Shown one piece after another: positions 1 through 7,581 of a DNA stretch of 10,591 bases; position 1 is the stretch's first letter, and each line of letters begins with the position of its first letter. The DNA comes from Prevotellaceae bacterium UBA1716 (GTDB lineage Bacteria > Bacteroidota > Bacteroidia > Bacteroidales > Bacteroidaceae): NCBI GenBank assembly GCA_002317225.1, contig DCIW01000247.1:1-10591 (forward strand), read 5' to 3'. Below the pieces are notes generated by a model that saw only the letters and a list, made by a program, of their open reading frames with translations, had not been told where the DNA came from and ran no database searches. The position numbers were made by a program, and so were the translations under genes.

Positions 1-917
1 CGTTCAACGGAACAAATATCGAAGAAGGCATCGCATTCCTTGAGACTCTTCAGGCTCCATACGTTCTTAAGGCAGATGGTCTTTGTGCAGGTAAGGGTGT
101 GCTTATCATCGACGACTTGGAAGAGGCAAAGAAGGAGTTCCGCGGAATGCTCGATGGTATGTTCGGTGAGGCAAGTGCTACAGTCGTTATCGAAGACTTC
201 CTCTCGGGTATTGAATGTTCTGTATTTGTGCTTACAGATGGTAAGAACTACAAGATTCTCCCTGAAGCAAAGGACTACAAGCGTATCGGTGAAGGTGATA
301 CAGGTCTTAACACTGGTGGTATGGGAAGTGTTTCTCCAGTTCCATTTGCTGATGCTGAATGGATGAAGAAGGTGGAGGATCGCATCGTGAAACCAACCAT
401 CGAAGGTCTTGCAAAAGAAGGCATCGAGTATAAGGGCTTCATCTTCCTCGGACTCATCAAGGTGGATCGCGACTATGCTTATGCAAAGGCTGGTGACCCT
501 GTTGTAATTGAATATAATGTACGTATGGGCGACCCTGAGACTGAAAGCGTTATGCTTCGTATCAAGAGCGATTTGGTTGAACTTTTCGAAGGCGTGGCAG
601 AAGGCAATCTCAACGAGAAAACTCTCGAGTTCGACCCACGCAATGTGGTTTGCGTTATGATGGTTTCTGGTGGCTATCCACAGGCTTACGACAAGGGTTA
701 CGAGATTACAGGTATCGAGGATGTTGAGGGTTCTGTTGTGTTCCATGCAGGAACTGCGTTCAAGGATGGTAAGGTTGTGACTGCCGGTGGTCGTGTTATT
801 GCTGTCAGCTCTTATGGAAACAGCAAGGACGAGGCTCTCACCAAATCATTTACTGAAGCAGCAAAGATTCAGTTCGACAAGAAGTATTTCCGTAGAGATA
901 TCGGTAAGGACCTCTAA
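1..917 (+). CDS. purD: Phosphoribosylamine-glycine ligase (GARS), 5'-truncated by window edge
   Basis: Cytoplasmic ATP-grasp enzyme that joins glycine to 5-phosphoribosylamine, the second step of de novo purine synthesis. The reading frame is open from base 3, so 304 C-terminal residues are visible; the family is usually about 420-430, so roughly 120 N-terminal residues lie outside the window. Visible residue 19 onward reads PYVLKADGLCAGKGVLI, the ATP-grasp nucleotide-binding segment. The GDTGLNTGGMG loop is at about 98-108, and EYNVRMGDPETE at about 170-181 carries the Glu and Asn that bind Mg in this family. The GARS C-domain begins near VCVMMVSGGYP, about residue 216. Stop TAA is at 915-917. 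Any internal start, such as the GTG at 99, would cut through the ATP-binding region and is not the true start. It faces the dacB operon and ends just before a palindromic element. The frame is intact and the identification is very secure. Confidence 0.97.
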   Translation, partial: FNGTNIEEGIAFLETLQAPYVLKADGLCAGKGVLIIDDLEEAKKEFRGMLDGMFGEASATVVIEDFLSGIECSVFVLTDGKNYKILPEAKDYKRIGEGDTGLNTGGMGSVSPVPFADAEWMKKVEDRIVKPTIEGLAKEGIEYKGFIFLGLIKVDRDYAYAKAGDPVVIEYNVRMGDPETESVMLRIKSDLVELFEGVAEGNLNEKTLEFDPRNVVCVMMVSGGYPQAYDKGYEITGIEDVEGSVVFHAGTAFKDGKVVTAGGRVIAVSSYGNSKDEALTKSFTEAAKIQFDKKYFRRDIGKDL

Positions 918-949
918 TCTTAATACGTTACAAAAAAAGAAAAAAAACT

Positions 950-983
950 AAATTTTTGTTTTTATCCTACATCCTACACCTTT
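950..983 (+). repeat. Left 34-base inverted arm
   Basis: Perfect reverse complement of 1196-1229. It begins with AAATTTTTG, runs through a T-rich stretch, then has two tandem copies of ATCCTAC followed by ACCTTT. Confidence 0.95.
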
Positions 984-1050
984 CAAGTCCCTCGATGCGA
1001 TCTTGGCAAAATAAGGCTAAACGCATTGATACATAAGGTAGTTACAGGTC

Positions 1051-1110
1051 TTGCCACACTTTGGCAAAGCTTTGCCACTATAATGGCAAACGTTTGCCAC
1101 AGTGTGGCAA
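1051..1110. repeat. 60-bp near-perfect palindrome of TGGCAAA/TTTGCCA half-sites
   Basis: Mirrored about the 1080/1081 junction, 26 of 30 base pairs are complementary; mismatched pairs are 1078/1083, 1070/1091, 1069/1092 and 1061/1100. It contains two perfect 16-bp palindromes, TGGCAAAGCTTTGCCA (1062-1077) and TGGCAAACGTTTGCCA (1084-1099). These are flanked by outer half-sites TTGCCA (1051-1056) and TGGCAAA (1105-1111). Another TGGCAAA lies at 1004-1010, outside the palindrome. Weaker mirror symmetry continues outward: GCAT-3 nt-TACATAA at 1023-1036 corresponds to the reverse complement of 1117-1130. It may be a cruciform or RNA hairpin in a repeat element, or a multi-site protein-binding array; the sequence does not decide. 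Confidence 0.85.
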
Positions 1111-1195
1111 AACTGTTTATGTACTTATGCGGAAACCTTTGGTTAGGGCAATGGTGTAGGTCGAAAAAGGCCTTATAACCTGTTTTCCCCTACAA

Positions 1196-1229
1196 AAAGG
1201 TGTAGGATGTAGGATAAAAACAAAAATTT
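1196..1229 (-). repeat. Right 34-base inverted arm
   Basis: Perfect reverse complement of 950-983. It begins AAAGGT, carries two tandem GTAGGAT copies and ends CAAAAATTT. A further lone GGTGTAGG at 1153-1160 inside the element repeats part of this arm (GGTGTAGG at 1199-1206). Confidence 0.95.
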
Positions 1230-1264
1230 CGAGTTTTTTTACAACAAAACGAAAGGCACTTGCC

Positions 1265-2554
1265 TTATTTTGCCATTATCTGACAAACTCTATCTTGGAA
1301 AGCCCTACCTGTTGCTGCCTTGATGAGTCCGTTGTTCATGATAGAGAAAGCGAGAATATGCCCATTTGATGCAAAAGCATATCCTGCAAGACAACTAACA
1401 CCCGATACGGTTCCGGTCTTTGCGTAAATATTTCGGTAGGCAAGACCATCTTTCATTCTATTTCTGAGAGTGCCGTCAACTCCCGCTATAGGGAGGGAGT
1501 TGAACAATGGTTCATAGATACTTGCGTCTTTATAAGCGTAACGAAGAAGTGCAACTTCGGCTGATGGACTGATATAGTTGTATAGTGAAACGCCCGAACC
1601 ATCTGATACATCAACGTATGATGTGTTTGCACCCGCTTTGTTAATGATGTAGTTTGCTTCGCGTGCTCCATCTTTCCATGTTGCCCAATAATCCTTGCTG
1701 ATGCGTGCAAGATGGAAGAACATAGACTCTGCGTAAAGATTGTCGGAAGTCTTCATCATGTGAGGAAGAAGTTGGGCGATAGTACGGGTCTTTGTGTAGA
1801 AATGATGTGCAGACTGTGTGCTGCCTAATGTCTTGAGACTGCATGCAATGGTATCACAATTTATGTCAGCCAATTCTTTCCCAAGTGTTTCAAGGAAATA
1901 GACTGCAGGATGGAAAGTTGGTGATGTGGAATATTTTCCATCGAAAGGTGCTATCTGTCCTCTTTCGAGCATGAGTGGACAGAGATAAGGCATATTTGTG
2001 CAAGGAACATCATCCCAACACCATCCATTGCCATAAAGAAGAGAATCCTTCATCGAAATGTCAGCATAGAGGTTGCCTTCAATGCCTTTGATGCTTAAGG
2101 AACGAATGCTTTGGGCAAGTTCTTGAAGGTCGGAAAAACTATACTCTGGGTCGAAATCACCCACTATGTATATGTCGCCCTTGAGGATGCTGTCGGAGGT
2201 AATATTGCCTGTGTAATAGGCTCTTGTGTGATACTCATAGTCGGCACCCAACAAAGATAGGGCAGAAACGGCAGTAACGACCTTTTGTGTTGAGGCTGGT
2301 CGCATGACCTTCTGTTGGTTATACTCGAAGAGAAGAGAATCGGAGGTGAGGTCGTAGATGCAAAAGCCTGTGTTGTAGTAGTTGCTATCAGCCTCTTGCG
2401 AGATAGAAAGCAAGGATTGCTTGAGACGTGTGTCCCAAGACAATTCGAGTTCGGTAGCAGATATGGAATCATCTGTTTCTTGTGCATTAGTGTGAGTTAA
2501 TGCTGCGAACCACAGAACCTGTAGAAATACTATGATCGATACTTTTCGATGCAT
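1265..2554 (-). CDS. dacB: D-alanyl-D-alanine carboxypeptidase/endopeptidase, PBP4 type (peptidase family S13)
   Basis: Periplasmic low-molecular-weight penicillin-binding protein that trims or cleaves D-Ala cross-bridges in peptidoglycan. The 429 residues start with a signal peptide (about 1-24, ending TNA before QETDD). The three catalytic motifs of serine penicillin-binding enzymes are present in order: SxxK as STQK with nucleophile S88 and K91, SxN as SDN at 270-272, and KTG at 379-381 (YAKTGTVSGV). The long insert between SxxK and SxN is typical of the S13 family. Length is slightly shorter than E. coli DacB (about 477). The start ATG at 2552-2554 lies inside the 3' end of the upstream membrane-protein gene, a 25-base overlap in another frame, and a GAAGAAG sequence sits about 10 bases upstream of it. 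That points to translational coupling. The stop is 24 bases from the palindromic element. All active-site residues are intact. Confidence 0.93.
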   Translation of the reverse strand: MHRKVSIIVFLQVLWFAALTHTNAQETDDSISATELELSWDTRLKQSLLSISQEADSNYYNTGFCIYDLTSDSLLFEYNQQKVMRPASTQKVVTAVSALSLLGADYEYHTRAYYTGNITSDSILKGDIYIVGDFDPEYSFSDLQELAQSIRSLSIKGIEGNLYADISMKDSLLYGNGWCWDDVPCTNMPYLCPLMLERGQIAPFDGKYSTSPTFHPAVYFLETLGKELADINCDTIACSLKTLGSTQSAHHFYTKTRTIAQLLPHMMKTSDNLYAESMFFHLARISKDYWATWKDGAREANYIINKAGANTSYVDVSDGSGVSLYNYISPSAEVALLRYAYKDASIYEPLFNSLPIAGVDGTLRNRMKDGLAYRNIYAKTGTVSGVSCLAGYAFASNGHILAFSIMNNGLIKAATGRAFQDRVCQIMAK

Positions 2555-2916
2555 TTGATGAAATCTTCTTCGTTTTTTGGTGGAATAAGGAAATATTCTT
2601 TACCATCGTTCATCACGATGATAAGCGTGCCTCCTCTACGAATCTTGTCGATTTGCTTGATGTCAGATAGTTGGATATGTTTGTCTGAAACGAATCTCCC
2701 TTTCTTGATCTCCATGTAACCTTCGGTGTATACAACATAGAAGGTGCCTATCATACGGGAAATTATTGTGATCATGAAATAGAAGAGTGCCGCAATCAGA
2801 ATTCCCATTGCAGGGCGTGGCATAGGTATCCAATATAAACATACGACTACTGACAGAAGGACTGCCAGTAGTACGTATTGTTTGAGAGTTGTTTTTGCTT
2901 GAAATGTTCGTTTCAT
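2530..2916 (-). CDS. Small two-helix membrane protein with bacterial PH-like domain
   Basis: The 128-residue protein has two hydrophobic helices (about 13-30 and 35-53) separated by a proline-containing turn (PMPRP). A soluble beta-rich segment with a final helix (about 57-125) follows. The pattern of a charged strand (GYMEIKKGRFVSDKHI), a hydrophobic strand after IRRGG, then KEYFLIPPKNEEDFIKCIEKY resembles bacterial PH-domain membrane proteins (YdbS-like or bPH families), whose role is generally unknown. Both helices at the N-terminus would leave the PH-like domain most likely cytoplasmic. It sits 19 bases after the M16 protease gene and overlaps dacB by 25 bases, so it is probably cotranscribed with both envelope genes. 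The family call rests on topology and pattern only; no function should be assigned beyond membrane association. Confidence 0.75.
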   Translation of the reverse strand: MKRTFQAKTTLKQYVLLAVLLSVVVCLYWIPMPRPAMGILIAALFYFMITIISRMIGTFYVVYTEGYMEIKKGRFVSDKHIQLSDIKQIDKIRRGGTLIIVMNDGKEYFLIPPKNEEDFIKCIEKYRS

Positions 2917-2935
2917 TATCTAAGCAAATATGAGT

Positions 2936-5749
2936 TTACTTGTTTTCAACAGGGCTTGTCATACCAACCACGAGTCTATTGCCGCTCTTGAAAATCTTCT
3001 TAGCACACTCCTTGAGGTCGTCAACTGTGATGCTATTAACCATATCGTTGTAACCATCCACGAAGTTGCGCTTGTCGCGAGTGATATTGATAATCTGACT
3101 CATCCAGTAGCCGTTAGTCTTTATCTTCTCATCGTGTGAGCGGAGGAGATATTCCTTAATCTTCTGGAGTTGCTCTTCCTTAGGACCATTTGCGCAAACA
3201 TCTTCGATGCCTTGATATACCACTTCAGTCATGCGAGCACGCTTGTCTGGAGATGTAGGCAACTGAATCTGAACGATTGCTATAGGTTCTGGATAATCCT
3301 GGAGATTTGCGTTGACAGGCACACCGTAAGCACCACCTTCATCTTCACGAACTGACTCTGTATAGAGCATGTCCATAGCCTGTTCGAGCATGTTGACCAT
3401 AAGGGCGTTCTTGAGGTTCATCTCCATTGGAGCCTTATACAAGAATACTGTGATAGCATTTGGAGTCTCAAGCACCTTCTCAAATACATTTTCCTGAACA
3501 CCATCAGAAATCTTGAGGTCAATCTGCTTGTACTTCTCACTACCCTTAACTGTTGGGAGTGGAGCGATGTACTTAGCAAGAAGTTGAGAGAGTGTATCAA
3601 CATCGAGGTCACCTACGAAGTAGAATGTGAAGTCGTCAGCATCAGCAAAGCGCTGCTTGTAGATTTCGAGAGCACGATCGTAGTTGATAGACTTCTCGAA
3701 TTCGGCAGAAGTCTGACGCTTTGCACGGATATTGTTGTCATAAACCACCTTAATGATTGTATCGCGAAGAGCAGTCATTGGGTCAAGTTCCTGCTGGTCG
3801 AGAGCCACCTTAGTACGCTGTATGTAAGAGTCGAATGCCTCCTGATCCATACGAGGAGCAGTGAAACGGAGGTAAGTGAGCTGAAGCATAGTCTCGAGAT
3901 CCTTCTTGACACAAGAACCACCAATGCCTTCAGAGCGTGAATCGATTGAAGCACCAGCATTTGCCTGAATACCTGCAAGCTTCTTTGTAAGGTCGGTTGC
4001 GCTGAATTCGCCAAGACCACCAAGCTGAGTGATACCTGCAGCTTCGCCAGCAAGTACTGCCTCACTATTGTCATAGAGCGAACTACCACCCCAACTTGTA
4101 GCAGTCATTGAGATTTGGTTTGGAGAGTAGTCTGTATGTTTAGCGTAAACCTTTACACCATTCGAGAGAGTGATAAGCTTGAATCCGTATTCTGCATCCT
4201 TGATGCTCTTCACCTTACCTGGCTTTGGAAGGTTCTTGAGGATTGGTTCTGTGCTTACATTTTCTACATAAGGTTTGATGTTTTCTGCTTCAACCTCCTT
4301 AAGAATCTGAAGAACCGACTCCTTTGTTGGGTAATTCATGCCTTCCTTTTCTGGACAGAAGAATGCAACTACGAGGTTAGAGTCTGGCATCTGAGCATAA
4401 ATCTGATTGACCATATCAACTGTGATATTTGGAGCCAACTGATTTGCTATCTTATAGATGTATTCAATACCTGCAGCCTGCTCGTTATCAAGGAAGTGCT
4501 TTACATATTGATTTACGTAAGATGTGTTAGTAGTCTTATCACGATGCTTGTAGGCACTTTCAATCTGAGAGAGGTATTCAGCCTTGAAACGCTCGTACTC
4601 GCTTGCAGTAAAACCATACTTCTTCACACGAAGGATTTCGCGATAGAGAGCCTTGAGTGCAGGAGCATAGGCATCTTCCTTGTAAGCCATGCTACCCTGG
4701 AATGCAGCCTTTGTCTTAGAGATAATGTACTGTCCGTAACCGAAGTCAGCACCGAGGAATGGAGCATTTGGCTTCTGGAGGATTTCGCTGATACGGTCAG
4801 AGAACATGCTTTCGCCTGCGTTGATAGCATAGTTAGTGAGAGTGTAAGCGAGGCTCTGCTTCTGATCTTCAGGGAATGGTTCGTCCTTCCACATAATCAT
4901 ACAAACAGACTGATCCTGCTCCTTATCTGTAAGAACAGATACGATAGGTTCCTTGTTGTCAGGTACTGGATAGTATTCGCGCTTTGCAGCATCAGCAGGA
5001 GCTGGCTTGATATCAGCGAACATAGTCTGAATCTTCTGCTCGATCTCGTCCACATTGATATCACCAACGATTACGAGAGCCTGAAGGTCAGGACGATACC
5101 ACTTCTTGTAGTAGTCGCGGATAGCCTTGTGAGGGAAGTTCATCACAACATCCATAGTACCGATAGGAAGGCGGTAAGCATACTTACTTCCTTCGTAGAG
5201 GATAGGGAATCCCTTCTCGTACATACGCATCATGGCAGAAGAACGCATACGCCACTCTTCGTTGATGACACCACGTTCCTTATCGATTTCCTTACCATCG
5301 AGGGTGAGATCGTGACTCCAGTCGTGAAGGATGAGGAGACATGAGTCGATTGCGCCTGCAGTCTCTACATTCACATTATTAATATTATATACTGTCTCAT
5401 CAACACTTGTGTACGCATTGAGGTTCTCACCAAACTTCACACCGATACGCTCAAGATACTGCTTGAGGTTATCGCCTGGGAAGTGAGTAGTACCATTGAA
5501 ACACATGTGCTCAAGGAAGTGGGCAAGACCACGCTGATCATCATCCTCCTGCATAGAACCAACCTTCTGAGCGATGTAGAAGTCCACACGCTTCTCTGGC
5601 CATTCGTTGTGGCGAATGTAATATGTGAGTCCATTAGGAAGTGTACCCTTCTTGACGTTAGGGTCGAGTGGTACGTTAGGCATCTGCTGAGCCATTGCAC
5701 CCATCACTGCTGTCATAAGGAAGCAGCAGAGAATCAAAAGTTTTTTCAT
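2936..5749 (-). CDS. Periplasmic M16 (insulinase/pitrilysin family) zinc metallopeptidase, PqqL-like
   Basis: The 937-residue protein starts with a signal peptide (about 1-20, cleavage likely after AMA before QQMPN), so it acts outside the cytoplasm. The inverted zinc motif HFLEH is at 77-81 (H77, H81 as ligands, E80 as general base). E158 and E165 in KERGVINEEW follow with the E-x6-E spacing of the family; E165 is the likely third zinc ligand by alignment with pitrilysin-type enzymes. It has the full double-module M16 architecture: an active N-terminal half and a C-terminal half from about residue 515 (GFKLITLSNGVKVY) that lacks an HxxEH motif, the usual inactive partner that closes the chamber. 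Members degrade peptides; substrate here is unknown. Length fits the roughly 930-residue Bacteroidota group. It heads a probable operon with the PH-like protein and dacB. E. coli PqqL is the nearest well-known relative by architecture, but a specific role is not shown. Confidence 0.92.
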   Translation of the reverse strand: MKKLLILCCFLMTAVMGAMAQQMPNVPLDPNVKKGTLPNGLTYYIRHNEWPEKRVDFYIAQKVGSMQEDDDQRGLAHFLEHMCFNGTTHFPGDNLKQYLERIGVKFGENLNAYTSVDETVYNINNVNVETAGAIDSCLLILHDWSHDLTLDGKEIDKERGVINEEWRMRSSAMMRMYEKGFPILYEGSKYAYRLPIGTMDVVMNFPHKAIRDYYKKWYRPDLQALVIVGDINVDEIEQKIQTMFADIKPAPADAAKREYYPVPDNKEPIVSVLTDKEQDQSVCMIMWKDEPFPEDQKQSLAYTLTNYAINAGESMFSDRISEILQKPNAPFLGADFGYGQYIISKTKAAFQGSMAYKEDAYAPALKALYREILRVKKYGFTASEYERFKAEYLSQIESAYKHRDKTTNTSYVNQYVKHFLDNEQAAGIEYIYKIANQLAPNITVDMVNQIYAQMPDSNLVVAFFCPEKEGMNYPTKESVLQILKEVEAENIKPYVENVSTEPILKNLPKPGKVKSIKDAEYGFKLITLSNGVKVYAKHTDYSPNQISMTATSWGGSSLYDNSEAVLAGEAAGITQLGGLGEFSATDLTKKLAGIQANAGASIDSRSEGIGGSCVKKDLETMLQLTYLRFTAPRMDQEAFDSYIQRTKVALDQQELDPMTALRDTIIKVVYDNNIRAKRQTSAEFEKSINYDRALEIYKQRFADADDFTFYFVGDLDVDTLSQLLAKYIAPLPTVKGSEKYKQIDLKISDGVQENVFEKVLETPNAITVFLYKAPMEMNLKNALMVNMLEQAMDMLYTESVREDEGGAYGVPVNANLQDYPEPIAIVQIQLPTSPDKRARMTEVVYQGIEDVCANGPKEEQLQKIKEYLLRSHDEKIKTNGYWMSQIINITRDKRNFVDGYNDMVNSITVDDLKECAKKIFKSGNRLVVGMTSPVENK

Positions 5750-5851
5750 ATCAAATCTTTTTGTTAGTTGTATTACATCATTATAATAGACGTAATCAAC
5801 TATCGATTTACTACAATTGTTATGTTATTTAATGTTAAAAGACTTATTCGC

Positions 5852-7438
5852 TTACTTGTCAAGAGCATGTTTTGCATAGTCAACAGTATAGTGAAGACCA
5901 CGACTTTCCTTACGTTCAAGTGCTTGACGAGTGATGAGATAACCAACATTAATCATGTTACGAAGTTCGCAGATGTCCTTTGTTGGCTTCACGCGTTTAA
6001 AGAGGTGTTCTGTTTCTTCATAAAGAAGGTCAAGGCGTTCCCAAGCACGGTGCAAACGAAGGTCAGAGCGAACGATACCTACATAAGTTGACATGATTTG
6101 GTTCACTTCCTTAGCATCCTGAGCAATAAGCACCTTCTCTTCATTAGACATTGTGCCTTCATCATTCCATTCAGGAACTTTCTCGTTGAATTCGTAGTTG
6201 TCAATCACTTCGAGAGAATGCTTTGCGGCAGCATCAGCATATACCACAGCCTCGATGAGTGAGTTAGAAGCAAGACGATTGCCACCATGAAGTCCTGTGC
6301 AAGAACATTCACCAACTGCATAAAGACGGCGGATGCTCGACTGTGCATCGAGATTAACCTTGATACCACCACACATATAGTGGGCACAAGGAACCACAGG
6401 GATGTACTCCTTAGTAATATCAATACCAATGCTGAGACACTTTGCATAGATATTTGGGAAGTGGTGCTTAGTCTCCTCAGGATCCTTGTGAGTGACATCA
6501 AGACAAACGTGGTCAATACCGTGAATCTTCATCTCATTATCAATAGCACGAGCCACAATATCACGTGGAGCGAGAGAAAGTCGCTCGTCATACTTCTGCA
6601 TGAATTCTTCACCTGTAGGCAAACGGAGGATGCCTCCATAACCACGCATTGCTTCAGTTATGAGATATGCTGGATGACGTTCAGCAGGATTATAGAGGGC
6701 GGTCGGGTGGAACTGAACGAACTCCATGTCCTGCACCTTTCCCTTTGCACGATAAACCATAGCGATACCATCACCAGTAGCGATATTAGGATTGGTAGTA
6801 GTGGCGTAAACTGCACCAGTACCACCAGTTGCCATAAGTGTCACCTTTGAGAGATAAGTGTCAATCTTGCCTGTCTCAGGATTGAGGACGTATGCTCCAT
6901 AGCACACGATATCTGGAGTGCGGCGAGTGACACGAATGCCAAGATGATGCTGAGTGATGATTTCAACAGCAAAGTGGTTTTCAAAAATGTCGATGTTTGG
7001 ATTGTTGCGTATAGCCTCCATCAATCCACGCTGAATTTCTGCACCTGTGTCGTCTGCATGGTGAAGGATGCGGAACTCGCTGTGTCCACCTTCACGATGA
7101 AGGTCGAATTCACCATTTTCTTTCTTGTCGAAATTGACACCCCACTCTACGAGGTCTCTAATACCATCAGGACCACCAGTCACCACTTGGCGAACTGCTT
7201 CAGGGTCGCTGATGTAGTCTCCGGCAATCATAGTGTCTTCGATGTGCTTTTCGAAGTTGTCGACAAGCAGGTTAGTTACTGAGGCTATACCTCCTTGAGC
7301 TTTTGCAGTATTAGCTTCTTCGAGGGTAGTCTTACAGATGATAGCGATTTTTCCTTTATTAGCCTTCGCAACCTTGAGGGCGTAACTCATACCGGCTACA
7401 CCTGAACCGATAATGAGAAAATCATATTTATGAGTCAT
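5852..7438 (-). CDS. nadB: L-aspartate oxidase
   Basis: FAD enzyme that oxidises L-aspartate to iminoaspartate, which NadA condenses with dihydroxyacetone phosphate to make quinolinate for NAD. It is cytoplasmic, 528 residues. The dinucleotide-binding GSGVAG is at 11-16, followed by the NTAKAQGGIA segment at 43-52. REGGHSEFRILHH at about 115-127 and the EFVQFHPTALY block at 239-249 are hallmark stretches. APRDIVARAID (R292) and PCAHYMCGGI (H353) carry active-site residues of the flavoprotein family. GLHGGNRLASNSLIEA near 382-397 is the signature that separates NadB from the succinate dehydrogenase and fumarate reductase flavoprotein subunits. A C-terminal helical domain is present. The ATG at 7436-7438 is supported by a promoter about 26 bases upstream. 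nadA and nadC are not adjacent, so NAD synthesis genes are split in this genome. Confidence 0.96.
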   Translation of the reverse strand: MTHKYDFLIIGSGVAGMSYALKVAKANKGKIAIICKTTLEEANTAKAQGGIASVTNLLVDNFEKHIEDTMIAGDYISDPEAVRQVVTGGPDGIRDLVEWGVNFDKKENGEFDLHREGGHSEFRILHHADDTGAEIQRGLMEAIRNNPNIDIFENHFAVEIITQHHLGIRVTRRTPDIVCYGAYVLNPETGKIDTYLSKVTLMATGGTGAVYATTTNPNIATGDGIAMVYRAKGKVQDMEFVQFHPTALYNPAERHPAYLITEAMRGYGGILRLPTGEEFMQKYDERLSLAPRDIVARAIDNEMKIHGIDHVCLDVTHKDPEETKHHFPNIYAKCLSIGIDITKEYIPVVPCAHYMCGGIKVNLDAQSSIRRLYAVGECSCTGLHGGNRLASNSLIEAVVYADAAAKHSLEVIDNYEFNEKVPEWNDEGTMSNEEKVLIAQDAKEVNQIMSTYVGIVRSDLRLHRAWERLDLLYEETEHLFKRVKPTKDICELRNMINVGYLITRQALERKESRGLHYTVDYAKHALDK

Positions 7439-7463
7439 TGCGATAAAATTAACAATTTGATTG

Positions 7464-7495
7464 CAAAGTTATCAAAATTACTCGTCATAAAACAA
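7464..7495 (-). promoter_or_regulatory. Promoter for nadB (Bacteroidota sigma type)
   Basis: Read on the minus strand: TTG (plus-strand CAA at 7493-7495), a 21-base spacer, then TAACTTTG (plus-strand CAAAGTTA at 7464-7471). This matches the Bacteroidota consensus of a -33 TTG/TTTG and a -7 TAnnTTTG. Transcription should start around 7455-7459, giving a leader of about 20 bases before the nadB ATG. Confidence 0.75.
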
Positions 7496-7543
7496 TTTAT
7501 AGTGATTAAAATGTGTTTTTTAAGCATATTTAGTTTAAAAGTA

Positions 7544-7575
7544 TTTGTTTTGAAACAAAAAAAGCACTACCTTTG
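7544..7575 (+). promoter_or_regulatory. Promoter for the greA operon (Bacteroidota sigma type)
   Basis: TTTG at 7544-7547, a 20-base spacer, and TACCTTTG at 7568-7575, close to the Bacteroidota consensus. The likely start site is about 7580-7585. This places roughly 150 bases of untranslated leader before the greA ATG. The promoter is divergent from that of nadB, with 48 bases between their -33 elements. Confidence 0.78.
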
Positions 7576-7581
7576 CACCCG

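Larger units (their letters stand above)
941..1240. repeat. Palindromic (MITE-like or bidirectional-terminator) element with long inverted terminal arms
   Basis: The left arm at 950-983 and right arm at 1196-1229 are perfect 34-base reverse complements. Each arm holds a tandem pair of a 7-mer (ATCCTAC at 964-970 and 971-977; GTAGGAT at 1202-1208 and 1209-1215). Outside the perfect arms, AAAAAAACT (941-949) matches AGTTTTTTT (1232-1240) again after a 2-base bulge (CG, 1230-1231), so the paired ends span about 43 bases. The interior of 212 bases contains further palindromes. Transcripts from either side would fold the arms and end in a U-run, which suits a two-way terminator between convergent genes. 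The size, terminal inverted repeats and lack of coding also fit a miniature non-autonomous mobile element. No clean target duplication is seen. Structure is certain; identity is inference. Confidence 0.8.
918..1264. other. Non-coding gap between convergent purD and dacB
   Basis: This is a 347-base stretch with no credible gene on either strand. It holds A-rich DNA after the purD stop (932-947), a long inverted-repeat element (941-1240) with an internal palindrome cluster, and a 24-base tail before the dacB stop. Because the two flanking genes converge here, the region should act as the transcription end for both. No promoter of the Bacteroidota type is evident in it. Confidence 0.85.

Noticed and set aside
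40..366. A 108-codon plus-strand open frame in another frame of purD
   Set aside because: It overlaps the ATP-grasp core of purD, which is clearly the coding frame, and shows no family features.
1004..1111. TGGCAAA/TTTGCCA repeats as a CRISPR array
   Set aside because: The units are 7 bases, alternate in orientation and are separated by 2-13 bases inside the palindrome, with one outlier further upstream. There are no unique spacers of the expected 30-40 bases and no cas genes.
928..1244. TTACAA at 928-933 and 1239-1244 as a target-site duplication of the palindromic element
   Set aside because: The right copy overlaps the terminal T-run of the element and the left copy is separated from the arm by an A-rich stretch, so the match is short and not positioned like a clean duplication.
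4115..5344. A 409-codon open frame on the plus strand, antisense to the M16 protease
   Set aside because: It lies wholly inside a well-supported protease gene on the other strand. Its translation is rich in Leu, Ile, Val, Cys and Ser with no recognisable domain, as expected from the complement of biased codons.
5750..5851. Promoter or terminator between nadB and the M16 protease gene
   Set aside because: The 102-base AT-rich gap offers only a poor -7 match (TAATACAA, minus strand, 21 bases after a TTG) and no stable hairpin with a U-run. The protease operon could have its own promoter here or depend on readthrough from nadB; the sequence does not settle it.
6287..6850. A 187-codon plus-strand open frame inside nadB
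   Set aside because: It is antisense to highly conserved NadB motifs, has no promoter or family resemblance, and is best explained as a shadow of nadB codon use.
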